The notes under the pieces were generated by a model. It ran no database searches. It saw only the letters and a program-made list of their open reading frames with translations, and was not told the origin of the DNA. Shown piece by piece: positions 35,136 through 45,361 of a stretch of DNA of 64,000 nt. Position 1 is the first letter of the stretch. Every line of letters starts with the position of its first letter. A program made the position numbers and the translations under genes. Source of the DNA: Xenopus tropicalis (Eukaryota; Chordata; Amphibia; Anura; Pipidae). Location: positions 106,856,429 to 106,920,428 of the forward strand of contig NC_030684.2 in the NCBI RefSeq assembly GCF_000004195.4. Reading direction: 5' to 3'.

Positions 35136-35899
35136 TTTCTTTTGCATTGGATCCTAAAACTGGAGTGTTAAACTCTAGAGAACTAATAATTTATGTAGAA
35201 TAGCAAATAAAAAAAAACAAAATGCACAGTTAAAGGTTTGCTACATATTTTTGTCTTCTCAAACAGTGACAATGTGCAGACCTGACATTTTAGATAAAAT
35301 AGAATCTCATTTCCAACAATGCCTGTGCCATCTGATCACTTCTTCCCACTCACTAAATGGACTGCTATGTTATCTATCCACCCTTGGAAACCCACCCAGT
35401 TATGCTGCAGATCTGGGCAGACATCCCACGTCGAGGAAAAAATATCCTCCTTAGAATTGCAAATTGTTCTCAAGCTCTTTGAGATTTGCTCAGGAGCACC
35501 ATATACCAGCAGAGCACTGAAGATATTTTTTCTTGCACATGCAATTTTCAGCTTAGCATCATTAAGCACTTTATAGATCAAGAGTTGATTTGACATGACT
35601 GACAGATCAACTTGCTAGGTCTGTTCTTCTGCAAAAACTAAGCTGTGAAGAATCATGAGGGCAATGTTTCCAAATCCTATATTTCAGTATGTTGAAATGT
35701 AAAATTAGGCTGCTGTCTTTATATTCTTAATCCCCCTGCCTTAATCTACTAATGCTATGCAATTATTACAGAGAACTGGTTAGGATGGTATTTTGGTAAG
35801 TGCACTTTCTTTAGTATAATCTGTTCCCTTAGTTGTTGTTATTTAAAACTAGTACATCTCAGACATAGTTACATTGTTGTTAAATAATTATAAAAATGC
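35136..35899. other. Unassigned; one ATG-initiated minus ORF of 86 codons
   Basis: A minus-strand frame (35,596 to 35,336) starts with ATG, reads MSNQLLIYKVLNDAKLK and ends …VHLVSGKK. It has a plausible composition but no recognised domain and no visible promoter or splice context. A plus-strand acceptor-like 'gtcttctcaaacag' at 35,266 opens an unrelated frame over the same DNA. At 35,759-35,795 a 24-nt interval has good splice signals ('attattacag', 'TTTTG|GTAAGT') and could be a micro-exon. None of these is firm. Confidence 0.25.
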
Positions 35900-36317
35900 T
35901 CTAATTATAAATGGATTGTTTTGAGAGTTTGCACCATTTCATTTACAAAACATACCTACAATTTTGAAGATATATTTTTTTTATTGCGATGCAAACAACA
36001 AATAGGACAAAATAACAGAAAACTTCAGCATGCATAACAGTTTACCCTCCCCTAAAGTTAGTACTATGTAGAGTCACCTTTTGCAGCATTCCTCAAGGCA
36101 AAACTGCTCCAGCCCATTCATGTTGGATGGTTTTCACTTGTGAACAGCAATCATCAAGTCTGACAGGTTCACAGATTCTCAATTGGAGTGAGGTCTGGAC
36201 TTTGACTAGGCCATTCCAACACATTTAAATGTTTCCCCTTAAATCACTCGAGCGTTGCTTTAGCAGTATGCTTCGGGTCATTCTCCTGCTGAAAGATGAA
36301 CCTCCGTACCATTCTCA

Positions 36318-36536
<219 letters not shown>

Positions 36537-36907
36537 TTAAATTTTAGTCTCATCTGACCAGAGCACCTTCATCCATACCTTTGGGGATACGCAACGCTTT
36601 TTCAACAAAGTATTTTTTAGAGAAATTTTTGTCCTTGATCCCCCTCCTGCATGCCCCTGTCCAGGTCGTGGCACCCTTTAAACAAATTTAAAATCAGTTT
36701 TCTGGCCAGAAATGGCTTTTCTAGGTTTTAAAGTTCGCCTTCCCATTGAAGTCTATTTAGGTTCGCTACATCCCTACTCTGCAACTCCTTTGGGTTACCT
36801 TTGGTCTCTGTGCTGCCTCTTTGATTAATGCCCTCCTTGCCTGGTCTGTGAGTTTTGGTGGGTGGCCCTCTCTTGGCAGGTTTGTTGTGGTACCATATTC
36901 TTTCCAT

Positions 36908-37669
36908 TTAAAGGAGAAGGAAAGGTAAAAACTAAGTAAGCTTTATCAGAAAGGTCTATGTAAATACAGCCATAAGCACTCACAGAAACGCTGCACTGAC
37001 TTCTCTGTAAAAAGATTAGTTGTGTCTGTTTTCCTCTGCCAGAGACACGCAGCTTTCAGCTTCCTGCTCTCTCCTGCTCCCCCCTCCCTTAAGAATGCTA
37101 AGAACTCACTCCCCCCCCTTAGGAATGTGGATCTGAGCCAATCAGCAGGAAGCTGACTCATAGGGGGAGATTCACTGAGACACGAACGCTCGGAGCATTC
37201 ATACGAACGCTCCGAGCGTATTCTCGCCGTTTTTTTTGCGCCCACACGGAAAATTCGGAAAGGCTCTGCTGCTGTTTCCAATGGTCAGTACGAAAATTTT
37301 GTGACTTTCGGATCGCCAATACGATATCGTGAGTAATACGATTTTTTCGTAAGCATTTTCGGGATATTTGCTATCTTCAGAAATTTTCGTTTCCAATCCA
37401 AATTTTTCCCATTCGTGATTCGAATTCATGGATTAGTAAATCTGCCCCATAGTCTTACTAACTGAGCATGTTAACTTGGTCCCGGTGTCTGTGCAGGAGC
37501 GAGGCATTATGGGAACTTTCTTTACACAGCTCAGAGTTTTTTCTTCCCGTTTGGCTTCAGATCTTCTGAACAGGAGAAATATGGGGAGACTTAAGGGCAC
37601 TATTGAGACAACTGAAGGTATGCCTGCAGTTTGAGATTAACTCTTTACTAACCTTTCCTTCTCCTTTAA
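36908..37669. mobile_element. T2-type MITE inside the Tc1 element
   Basis: It begins TTAAAGGAGAAGGAAAGG and ends CCTTTCCTTCTCCTTTAA, near-perfect inverted ends with TTAA at each border, matching the published T2 definition (TTAAAGGRR). The same end sequence is seen at 1,745 and 33,320. Confidence 0.9.
37163..37449. mobile_element. 'GGGG..TTACTAA' family MITE, third nesting level
   Basis: It begins 'gggggagattcactgag' and ends 'ggattagtaaatctgcccca', flanked by TA. Internal 'cgaacgctcggagc' / 'gctccgagcg' form an inverted pair. The family recurs at 40,761-41,172 and 61,263-61,716, where it carries tandem arrays that this copy lacks. Confidence 0.75.
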
Positions 37670-38245
37670 AGATTATTGATTTAGTGGTGCTCCGGGAGGG
37701 GGGTGGGATCTTCAAAGATTTGGATACTTTTTTATAACCCAACCCTGACTTGTACTTCTCAACAACTTTGTCCCTGACTTTTTTTAAGAGCTCCTTGGTC
37801 TTCATGGAGTGATGCCTCTTGCTTAGTGGTGTTAAAGCCTCTGGGGCCTTTCAGAAAAGGTGTGTTTATACTGATATATCAGACTTGTGAAGGTAATTGG
37901 TTGCACCAGGACTTTTTAGGGGCTTCCTGACAAAGGGGGTAAATACATATGCACATGCCAATTTTTGTTTTTTCTAAATTCTTTTTTATATATATTTTTC
38001 TCATTTCACTTTACCAATTTAGACTATTTTGTGCAGATCCATCACATAAAATAAGATTAAGAAACATTTTAATTCCAGGTTGTGCGGCAACAAAACATAA
38101 AAAATGCCAAGAGGGGTGAATAGCAAAGCACTGTATATATATATATATAGTCTTAGGCAGTGTCGTTACTCACAGGATTTCACGATGATATTCAAAGAAG
38201 AAGACAAAAGTAAATGCAAAAGATGGTGAGGTTTATTATTATTAT

Positions 38246-38313
38246 CGGGAGAATATCCGCTTGCTTGGAGACCTTGCCAAACAAGCAGATCTCACAGTGT
38301 ATGGCCATCTTAA
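38246..38313. mobile_element. End fragment of 'ggccatacac' MITE
   Basis: The sequence 'gagaatatccgcttgcttgg … cacagtgtatggccatctta' matches one terminus of the family. The rest is absent. Confidence 0.55.
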
Positions 38314-38429
38314 CTGAACAGTTATGTACCATATGCCCCTTCCCCTCAAGTTACTGGTTGATTACTAGCTATATTTAAAACATTTCTTATTTATTTTACC
38401 CAGCATCATTTTTACACTGAACTATTCCT

Positions 38430-38815
38430 TTAAAGGGGTATGTTGTCTTAAAATTTACTTTTTGCATAATGTAGATTGATATTCTGAGACAATATGCAAT
38501 TTGTCTTAATGTTGTTCTTTTTGTAGTTTATTAATTGTTTAGCTGTTTGGGGTTTTTTTTGCTCTCTAGTTTGGAATTTTAGTGGTGTGAATGAGAGACT
38601 GTATTATGAATCGAAGAGGTTCTGAATAAAAAGATAAGTAATAACAAATATTTATAACAATAAAATTCTAGCCTCACAAAGCAATAGTTTTTGGCTGCTG
38701 GGATCAGTGACTCCCATTTGAAAACTGGGAAGAGTCAGATGAACAAGGCAAATAATTAAACAAAAACTATAAAAAAAATTAATTAGAGAGTTGCTAAGAA
38801 CAGGACATTCTATAA
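38430..38815. mobile_element. T2-type MITE
   Basis: It begins TTAAAGGGGTATGTTGTC at 38,430 and contains the 'gctgggatcagtgactccc' and 'aagagtcagatgaac' segments typical of this frog subfamily. The right terminus is truncated or diverged. Confidence 0.6.
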
Positions 38816-38904
38816 CGTACTAAAAGTTAACTTTTCCCCCCACACGCTAACATACAGACAGGTTAATCGGCTCCACGTAAAACTGACCATAGTATGTATC
38901 AATG

Positions 38905-38955
38905 TGATAAAGAACTTAGATTGTAAGATCCACTGGGACAGGGAATGATGATGAA
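38905..38955 (+). repeat. L2 3'-tail fragment
   Basis: 'ttagattgtaagatccactg' followed by 'ggacagggaatgatg' corresponds to the conserved L2 tail at 31.95 kb. The poly(CA/TA) sequence at 39,160-39,200 is a separate microsatellite. Confidence 0.6.
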
Positions 38956-39202
38956 TAGTGTTAATATATTGCAACATATGTTTTTTAATATTGGTAAAAA
39001 CCCTAAAAATGACCATAAATGTATACATGTAGCTTTGTAAAGGGAAAGAAGCACACCAGTTGTGTCGGCAATGCCTTTAAGAAGTTAAGCACCCTCTGAG
39101 AACATGTATGTAAGTGGTGTGCTGAAGATTTTTCTTTATGTTGATTGAACATAAATGTATACAGACACACACAAACACACATACACACATATATATAGTA
39201 TA

Positions 39203-39491
39203 CAGGGGCGATTCTGGACATATTGCCACCTGAGGCGGCTCCTGGATGCCGCCCCCCCCCCCCCCGCTCCCCAGCGCTTACCTTCTGAGCTCAGGAGCAG
39301 GGGCGGTGAGATCGCTAGTGCAGAGAGCGCAATTGCGCTCTCTGCACTAGAAGAGCCGAATTTCCGGTTTAAAATCCGGAAATTCGGCTCTTAAAGTTAC
39401 CAGGAGCGGCTTTTTGCCGCCCCTGGTAACTGGGGCGCTTCTGCTGCCTGAGGCGAGTTTCTCAACTCACCTAATGGCAGAAGCGCCCCTG
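39203..39491. mobile_element. hAT-like MITE rich in palindromes
   Basis: It begins 'caggggcgattctgg' and ends 'agaagcgcccctg'. A perfect 8-bp target duplication, atagtata, lies at 39,195-39,202 and 39,492-39,499. It contains a perfect 36-bp palindrome (39,315-39,350), a second hairpin with 16-bp arms (39,352-39,367 and 39,376-39,391) and a C-run. It is 289 bp and non-autonomous. Confidence 0.9.
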
Positions 39492-39525
39492 ATAGTATAC
39501 TACCCATTATACCCATAATGTAATG

Positions 39526-40323
39526 CAGTGCTGTCCAACTTCTGCGGTGTCGAGGGCCGGAATTTCTCTTGCATACATGGTGGAGGGCCGCTAATGGAAG
39601 CCAGTGTTGGCCACTCCCCCATTTTAAACCACACCGATTTTATCACAATGGTCGCTGTAGGGATATCAACCATCATTCATACGTTAAAGAATTATATTAT
39701 GTCATATTAAGACACACCCTTAAATCCATATGCCTCCTCCTCTCCTGTGGATAGCACAGCAACCCCCAGCATATAATTACACACCTTAGGGACCATTTAA
39801 TGGCTATTTCCAACAGCTAACAAACTCCCAGAACAAACCCCTGCCAGGTTCACCTCCCACAGGCAGCATAGGGTAGGCAGAGTATGGCACACACAGGCAG
39901 CACTCTGCCTGTCCTATGCTGCCTGTGGGTGCTATACCCTCTCTGCCCTATGCTGCCTGTGGTTGCCATACTCTGCCTACCCTATGCTGCCTATACACAG
40001 GCAGCATAGGCCAGGCAGTACATACGATGTCTGAGGTGTGAAGAGGTGAACAATGTGGGTGATTATAGCCTGAACCTGAGGTGTGAACACTGCAGGGGGT
40101 GAACAATGCAGAGATTAAAAGGTGTGAACAACACAGGGATTACATTTTTAAACAATGCAGGGGGATTACAGCCTGAATCTGAGGTGATAACCATGCAGGG
40201 GGCCAGTTAATCTCAGTACTGATACCATTTAAAATTTACACAAAGTTAAGCCATCAAAGCATCCAGACAGGTGGGGGGGGTCACACAGAGGGGGGGTCGA
40301 GGGCCGCCAGTTGGACAGCACTG
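39526..40323. mobile_element. 0.8-kb hAT-like element 'cagtgctgtccaac'
   Basis: The terminus 'cagtgctgtccaac' is inverted at 40,310-40,323 as 'gttggacagcactg'. Flanks share 'gtaatg' at a one-base offset, so the target duplication is imperfect. A perfect 27-bp inverted repeat (39,861-39,887 against 39,966-39,992) built on 'gcagcatagg' units fills the middle. No transposase is seen. A 3' part of a second copy is at 57,597-57,786 and a 5' end at 59,017. Confidence 0.8.
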
Positions 40324-40760
40324 AGTAATGCATTTTGCTACTTTGTGCGTTTTCCAAGTCACAAACACCTCACAGTAGTGAAAGGAAAAGTATTTCTGCT
40401 TATCATATGATATTTTAACCTGTACATTACACTATTAATGCAGATAACTTAAATATATCTAGTATCATCAAATACAGTATTGCTGAAAAATAAACTGCAT
40501 GAACTAGTGGCTACCATTTCATCATAGTATGCAAACTACCCAAGTAGTCATTTTTTAGCTCCAGTGAAGTGAATGTCAAGTCAATGATGTCATCTTTTGA
40601 ATGACAATATGGTAATGCTAATACCTTTCCCTTTGAAGTAGATGTGCTTCTTTTCTCACTTAATAGACTGTTTATGAGTTAGCTATCTCTTAAATCTCCT
40701 GTAAGCCCTACCAATGTTAACAAGCCAGTTTTAAAGGATAAGTAAAGTTTAAAACTCTTT

Positions 40761-41172
40761 GGGGCACATTTACTAATCCACGAATCCGAATCACGAATGG
40801 GAAAAAATCGTATTGGAAACGAAAATTTCAGAAGATCGCAAATATCACGAAAATGCTTACGAAAAAATCGTATTAGTCACGATAATATCTTATTGGCGAT
40901 CCGAAAGTCACGAAATTTTCATACCGAACAATTGTAAACAGCGGTAAAACCTTTCCGATTTTTTCGTGCAAACGGCCGAAAAAGTAGTGCGGCGTACGAA
41001 AAAGTCGTGCGGCGTACGAAAAAGTCGTGCGGCGTACAAAAAAGTCGGGTGCCGTACGAAAAAGTCGTGCGCCGTACGAAAAAGTCGTGCGGACGCCCGA
41101 AAAAATCGGCGAAAATACGCTTGGAGCGTTCGCATGAACGCTCGAGTGTTCGTGCTTTTGTAAATGTGCCCC
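40761..41172. mobile_element. 'GGGGCACATTTACTAA' MITE with internal 20-bp array
   Basis: It begins 'ggggcacatttactaatcc' and ends 'gtaaatgtgcccc'. The same family occurs at 37.16 and 61.26 kb. The centre is a tandem array (see next entry). The open frames of 60-110 codons on both strands here are products of the array and not genes. Confidence 0.85.
40977..41096. repeat. 20-bp tandem array, 6 units, inside a MITE
   Basis: The unit is 'cgaaaaagtcgtgcggcgta', with an exact 20-bp period over six units. Units 2 and 3 are identical to the consensus; the others carry one to four substitutions or a variant end. Nothing similar is present in the sister MITE copy at 37.2 kb. Confidence 0.95.
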
Positions 41173-41729
41173 TTTGTGTGATAACAATTGGTTAGACACC
41201 CCCAGTGAGCTAAATTACTAACTTCTTGTCCTGGGCTGGTGCATTATCTCTATTTAAAAATAAACCACTGGGGGTACATTGTTGGGGAGCTCTGTGCCTT
41301 ATGTTTCTCTTCCATGTGCTTGGGTTTGGTGCATGCCCATTATAGGAGTTCTGCTATGCTGTGCATACACCGTGCCCAAGCCAGGATTGCATTAGAGCCA
41401 AAGAAATATGATGGCACCCCAGAATTAAAGTACCCCAGGCTGGTTTGATTTTTGAGGGCACTAGCAACACAGACCCATAAGCCATGACAATATTAACCCT
41501 CAAAAATGTCCCCCTTAGCTCCCCATTTTCCTTCCTGCTGATTGACAGCACATGCTTTGTGCTGTTGTCAGGTACCGTATCATAGGGACTATACTGTATG
41601 TATACAATATAAAAATCACAATGCAAGGATATAAGATTACATGACAGAATAAGAACAGCTGCATTCTGCATAAGAATTGATCAGAGTTACTAAACTCTGG
41701 CCTGGGACAGTATGTTTAGAATATAAAAT

Positions 41730-42041
41730 GTAGGGGTCCTGTAATTCAGAATGCTTGAGATCTGGGGTTTTCCAGATAAGTGATCTTTCTGTAATTTGGA
41801 TCCCCATACTTTAAATAATGATGTAAACATGAAATAAACCCAATAGTATTGTTTTGCCTCCAATAAGGATTAATTATATCGTAGTTGGGATTATTACAAG
41901 GTAACTTTTTATTATTACAATAAAAAATATATATTTTTTTAAATTTGAATGATTTGATTAATGAAGTCTATGGGAGTAGGCCTTCTCGTAATTTGGCGCT
42001 TCTGGATAACAAGCTTCCGGATTACGGATCCCATACCTGTA
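41730..42041. mobile_element. 'acaggtatgggatcc' MITE, inverted
   Basis: It ends 'ggatcccatacctgta' at 42,041 and starts near 'ggtcctgtaattcagaatgc', with the family interior ('tcgtagttgggattattac') in reverse orientation. Confidence 0.75.
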
Positions 42042-42790
42042 GCGTATTTCTGGCCATATTCTTTTTTTAGACTTTAGTTCTTCTTTAAGGCAAATGTTGT
42101 ATTTGATTCCAATGTGCAAATGATTAATGTGACATATGTACGCTATACAGTTATTTTGCTAAATGTTATCACACATTCAAACACTTCCTTCTGATTCTGC
42201 AGTTAAACTGGTCACCAAATATATCTCTTTGCATCAAAGTAAGCCAAGCATAGCTGTCATATAAATATTTGAAATGAACTTTTCACAGCTTTGAATTACC
42301 TTTATCTTTGCTCATTCTAAACTTCAGAGATTTGCAGCTTGTTTTGGCACTAGAGACTTTCACCTCTTACTGATGAAGAGAATAGCACTTTATGAACTTG
42401 TTATGCATTCAAAGGTCTGAATCTAAAGGCCACTGTGCTATTTCTGTCACTAAAAAACAAAATGTACAATGTGTAACTGGCAAAAAAATACATAAATGTT
42501 TATATCTCATTTAAAAAAAAACACAAAAAGAATATAAAGTATTTCTGTTTGTGAACAGTATGTACTCTCATTTTACACCCACCAGCTGATCAGTTTTTAA
42601 ACTAAAGGATGTTCTTTTATGATAGTAATGACGAGTTTCTGTACAGAACTCAGGGATTTTATATTAAAAAATGTAAGATCTAAATCTTGAAATAGTTGTA
42701 TACAGGAAGTACTAAGCTCAGCCACATTTAGTAATAACTAAATAAGTAAAATATTCATCATTCTATAGAGATAATGCATTTACCTTTTAT
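42042..42790. other. Unassigned; two splice-like intervals
   Basis: A 36-nt interval near 42,202-42,237 has a strong acceptor ('cttccttctgattctgcag') and donor ('ATCAAA|GTAAGC'). A longer open interval follows a strong acceptor at about 42,330 but ends in a poor donor (GTCTGA). Neither phase leads into the terminal exon at 43,476, so they are recorded and not called. Confidence 0.25.
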
Positions 42791-43291
42791 GTAGAGCTGG
42801 GCGGTATGACCAAAAATCTATATCACGGTATTTTTCAAAATTATATAGGTATCACGGTATTTGACGGTATATAAATAAAAAATAAATAATAAATATTGGT
42901 GGCCCCCCCACCCCCCCCAACAACCCCAGCCCCCCCGCAACACCAACCCCAGCCCCCCCAACCCCAGCCACAACCCCCCCAGCCCCCCCAACCCCAGCCA
43001 CAACCCCCCCAGCCAGCCCCCCCAACCCCAGCCACAACCCCCCCAGCCCCCCAACCCCCGCCACAACCCCCCAGCAGAACTTACCCAACTTGTGGTTCCT
43101 CCAGCTCCAGCGATGCGTCCTAGCGACGTCGCGTGCGCGCTGACGTCACATGCGCGCCGACGTCACGTACGCACGGGCGCAACCCGGATGTGATTGGAGA
43201 AAAACAGCAGGAGGCGCGCATACCGGTATAGCGGTATGTTAAAAACTCATACCGTTTTTTTTTAAAAAAACGGTATACCGCCCAGCACTAC
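42791..43291. mobile_element. hAT-like MITE 'gctgggcggtat' with C-rich array
   Basis: The left 'gagctgggcggtatgacc' is inverted at the right as 'ggtataccgcccagcac'. The sequence ttttatgta occurs immediately outside both ends (42,785-42,793 and 43,292-43,300), a perfect 8-9-bp target duplication. The interior holds a C-rich minisatellite and a GC-rich 'gacgtca' / 'gcacgggcgcaacc' block also found at 57.3 kb. Confidence 0.85.
42902..43075. repeat. C-rich minisatellite, ~25-30-bp units
   Basis: Repeats of the type 'caaccccagccacaaccccc' are separated by C-runs. The strand asymmetry makes three overlapping Gly/Trp-rich frames on the minus strand and a Pro/Gln-rich one on plus, none of them a gene. 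Confidence 0.9.
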
Positions 43292-43356
43292 TTTTATGTA
43301 TTTGTGTATCTACAGAATATTGGATGTGGGTAGTGTACATAAGGCATTCATTAGTA

Positions 43357-43434
43357 CAGTGATCCCCAACCATTGGCTCGTGAGCAACATGTTGCTTGTC
43401 TGTGGCTTATGAGTAAAAAGGTTGGGGACCCCTG
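43357..43434. mobile_element. Minimal 78-bp hAT-like MITE, perfect TSD
   Basis: It begins 'cagtgatccccaacc' and ends 'ggttggggacccctg'. The 8-mer cattagta flanks it exactly at 43,349-43,356 and 43,435-43,442. This is the shortest member of the family in the window. It lies 41 bp upstream of the candidate terminal exon. Confidence 0.93.
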
Positions 43435-43475
43435 CATTAGTATATACAGTTTATGTTTAAATTGTTTTTTTCCAG

Positions 43476-43590
43476 GATTTACTCTCTTATTAATGAAGTG
43501 AAAATAAGAAAAACACACCAGCCCACTGTACCTGAGAAAGAGCAATCCTCTTCCTCTACTCAACAACAAAATAAAGAGTGCAAGACTTGA
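43476..43590 (+). CDS. Candidate terminal coding exon (plus), unidentified
   Basis: A strong acceptor ('aaattgtttttttccag') is followed by one leading base and 37 open codons to a TGA. The peptide starts IYSLINEVKIRKTHQP and ends EQSSSSTQQQNKECKT: a short helix, then a polar, basic Ser/Gln tail of the kind seen at protein C-termini. Without the first base the other frames stop within 6-8 codons. AATAAA signals downstream at 45,176 and 45,355 could end the transcript; one at 43,570 lies inside the coding part. It would require the preceding exon to end with two spare bases. It is the natural 3' end for the gene starting at the island, but the link is inference. No family is recognised. Confidence 0.45.
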
Positions 43591-45361
43591 GCTGATTTAA
43601 AGCTATGGCTTCTGTCATTGAAAGTTAACTGCATTTTTTTAGTAGAAGAGGAAAGCATTTTTTTCACAATTGCTAACAAGGTTGCAAAAATAGTCCTCAG
43701 TGCAAATCAGTCAGTCTGTAATTTATGACTGATGATTAACATTATTGCCAAAGATCTGAAAGGAACATATTTTGTGATTTGACATGCTTCAGAGTTTAAA
43801 AGCAGATTTTCACTATGGGGTTCTGTCGCTGTATATTTTAAGATCTGCAATCATGATAGGGATGTCAGAATGCATTTTTTCTATCTCTTTTTGCTTTACA
43901 TGAAGATAATAGATAGATAGGAGCATTCATATTACTGTATCCAACATTAAAAAATCACTGCAGCCCAGTTGTATACATAAAGGCCCCTGCCACCGCTGGG
44001 GTTTAAAGGCACCTTACAGCTCTTGCCCCACCTGCAAGCCAATGCTGCTAGCTACCTAGTTGGCTCGAATGAACCAAAAACATACTGGCAAGTCATAGGT
44101 TAATGAGTTCACATGGCCACTGACAAATCTGGGGTTAATGGAGTGCTCATTAGCCATTTTTGCAGTGATCTCACTGGCAAGTCTGAGCATAGGCGAAGGG
44201 TGACTTTTTTTGTTTGGGGAGGCTAAAGATGAACTAAACATAGACTAAAGCTAATGAGAGTGGATTCACTGCTGGCGTAAAAATGAAGCTCCTCTTGTGG
44301 TTTCCACTGACTTCTAGGGATACTGTGCAAGTGCAAGTACGAATGGGAATGCTTTTTTCAACCTAAAATGTTTAGGATGTAAAAGTATTCATACATGCAC
44401 TTCTGTGAGGGGTTCTCCATCCATTTGTGTTTGTGATAAGTTAGCTCAAATGTGTTTTAGTTAGTTTTATAGAGACAAAGGCAGGCGGTACTGATATCCC
44501 AGGCACATGATATACAATGAAATGCAGTCCATATTTACGAAACCAGCACATTATATACATTGAGATGCAGTGGGTACTGATGGAAGATATTCAGGCCCTA
44601 GCACTATAACACTGGCACTGAAACACATTGGTTTGTTTCCCAGCAATGCAGTCTCATGAGGGCTCCATTTTTGTTTTATCGTGCCAAGCAGGTTTGGGGA
44701 GGCTTAGCCTCCCCTAGCCTTACTGAAAATCTGCCTATGTGTCTGGGGATAATGGAGTGCTCTTTTCCATTTCTGCTGTGATCTTGCTGGCATGTCTAGG
44801 GATAATTAAGGGCTCATTGGCCATTTTTGCAGTGATCTTGCAGGCATGAAATACAGGTATGTCAGGGAATGCTTAGGGCCAAAATATGTCATTATATTGA
44901 TAGTGCACTGTGTGTGTCTTCTGGTGCAATATATACTTCAAATGCTGCCATTCCAAACATGGAAAAGGATGTGTTTTTGTAAAATAGGCATGGTATTTAG
45001 GGGCATGGGCACAAAGAGGGCATAGCAAAAGAATTTTCCTGCTATGTGTGGCACATCATTATTCCTCCCTTTCTAAATATTTTAGTGTTAGGGAGTACAA
45101 ATCTGCCAGCCTGAGTGTGTTTTATTAGTCATTTAAGGAAGGGGGGGTTGCAGCCACTAATAAAAACATGCAAGCAATAAAGCAGGAATTGTCTCTTAGC
45201 ATAGGCAACTACAACACAGAAGAGTAGACTAACCCAAAAGATCATGTGGTAATATGGATGGTATGATTTTTTTTTTTACTAGAGAGGTGTTGCCTCTGGT
45301 CAGTGTAAAAAAATGACAACAAAGTCACCAGAGTGTTACTAGCCCTAAAGAGGCAATAAAC
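43591..45361 (+). other. Possible 3' untranslated region
   Basis: This AT-rich sequence follows the candidate stop, with AATAAA at 45,176-45,181 and at 45,355-45,360. The second is followed by T/G-rich 'cagttgttttttcttg', as expected downstream of a cleavage site. It contains the split minisatellite at 44.1-44.85 kb. The extent is speculative. Confidence 0.3.
44126..44850. repeat. ~60-bp minisatellite split by a MITE
   Basis: Three diverged units ('ggagtgctcattagccattt … gcagtgatctcactggcaag') lie at about 44,126-44,187, 44,740-44,797 and 44,798-44,850. Units 1 and 2 are separated by about 550 bp bounded by 'cataggc' (44,189) and 'gcctatg' (44,738), which looks like a MITE inserted in the array. 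Confidence 0.65.

Noticed and set aside
40977..41096. Regular short repeats that could suggest a CRISPR array
   Set aside because: The units are contiguous without unique spacers, lie inside a MITE and are in vertebrate DNA.
40873..41199. Overlapping ORFs with repeating peptide units on both strands
   Set aside because: They come from the 20-bp array inside a MITE; the period is not a multiple of three and all frames are open by repetition.
42202..42420. 36-nt micro-exon followed by a 90-nt exon-like interval on plus
   Set aside because: The second interval ends in a poor donor or an early stop, and neither phase connects to the terminal exon at 43,476.
42365..42425. Possible C/D-box snoRNA (tgatga … ctga)
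   Set aside because: There is no terminal stem, the C box lacks its purine, and there are no C'/D' boxes or host exon context.
42818..43123. Gly/Trp-rich minus ORFs and a Pro/Gln-rich plus ORF
   Set aside because: They come from a C-rich minisatellite inside a hAT-like MITE.
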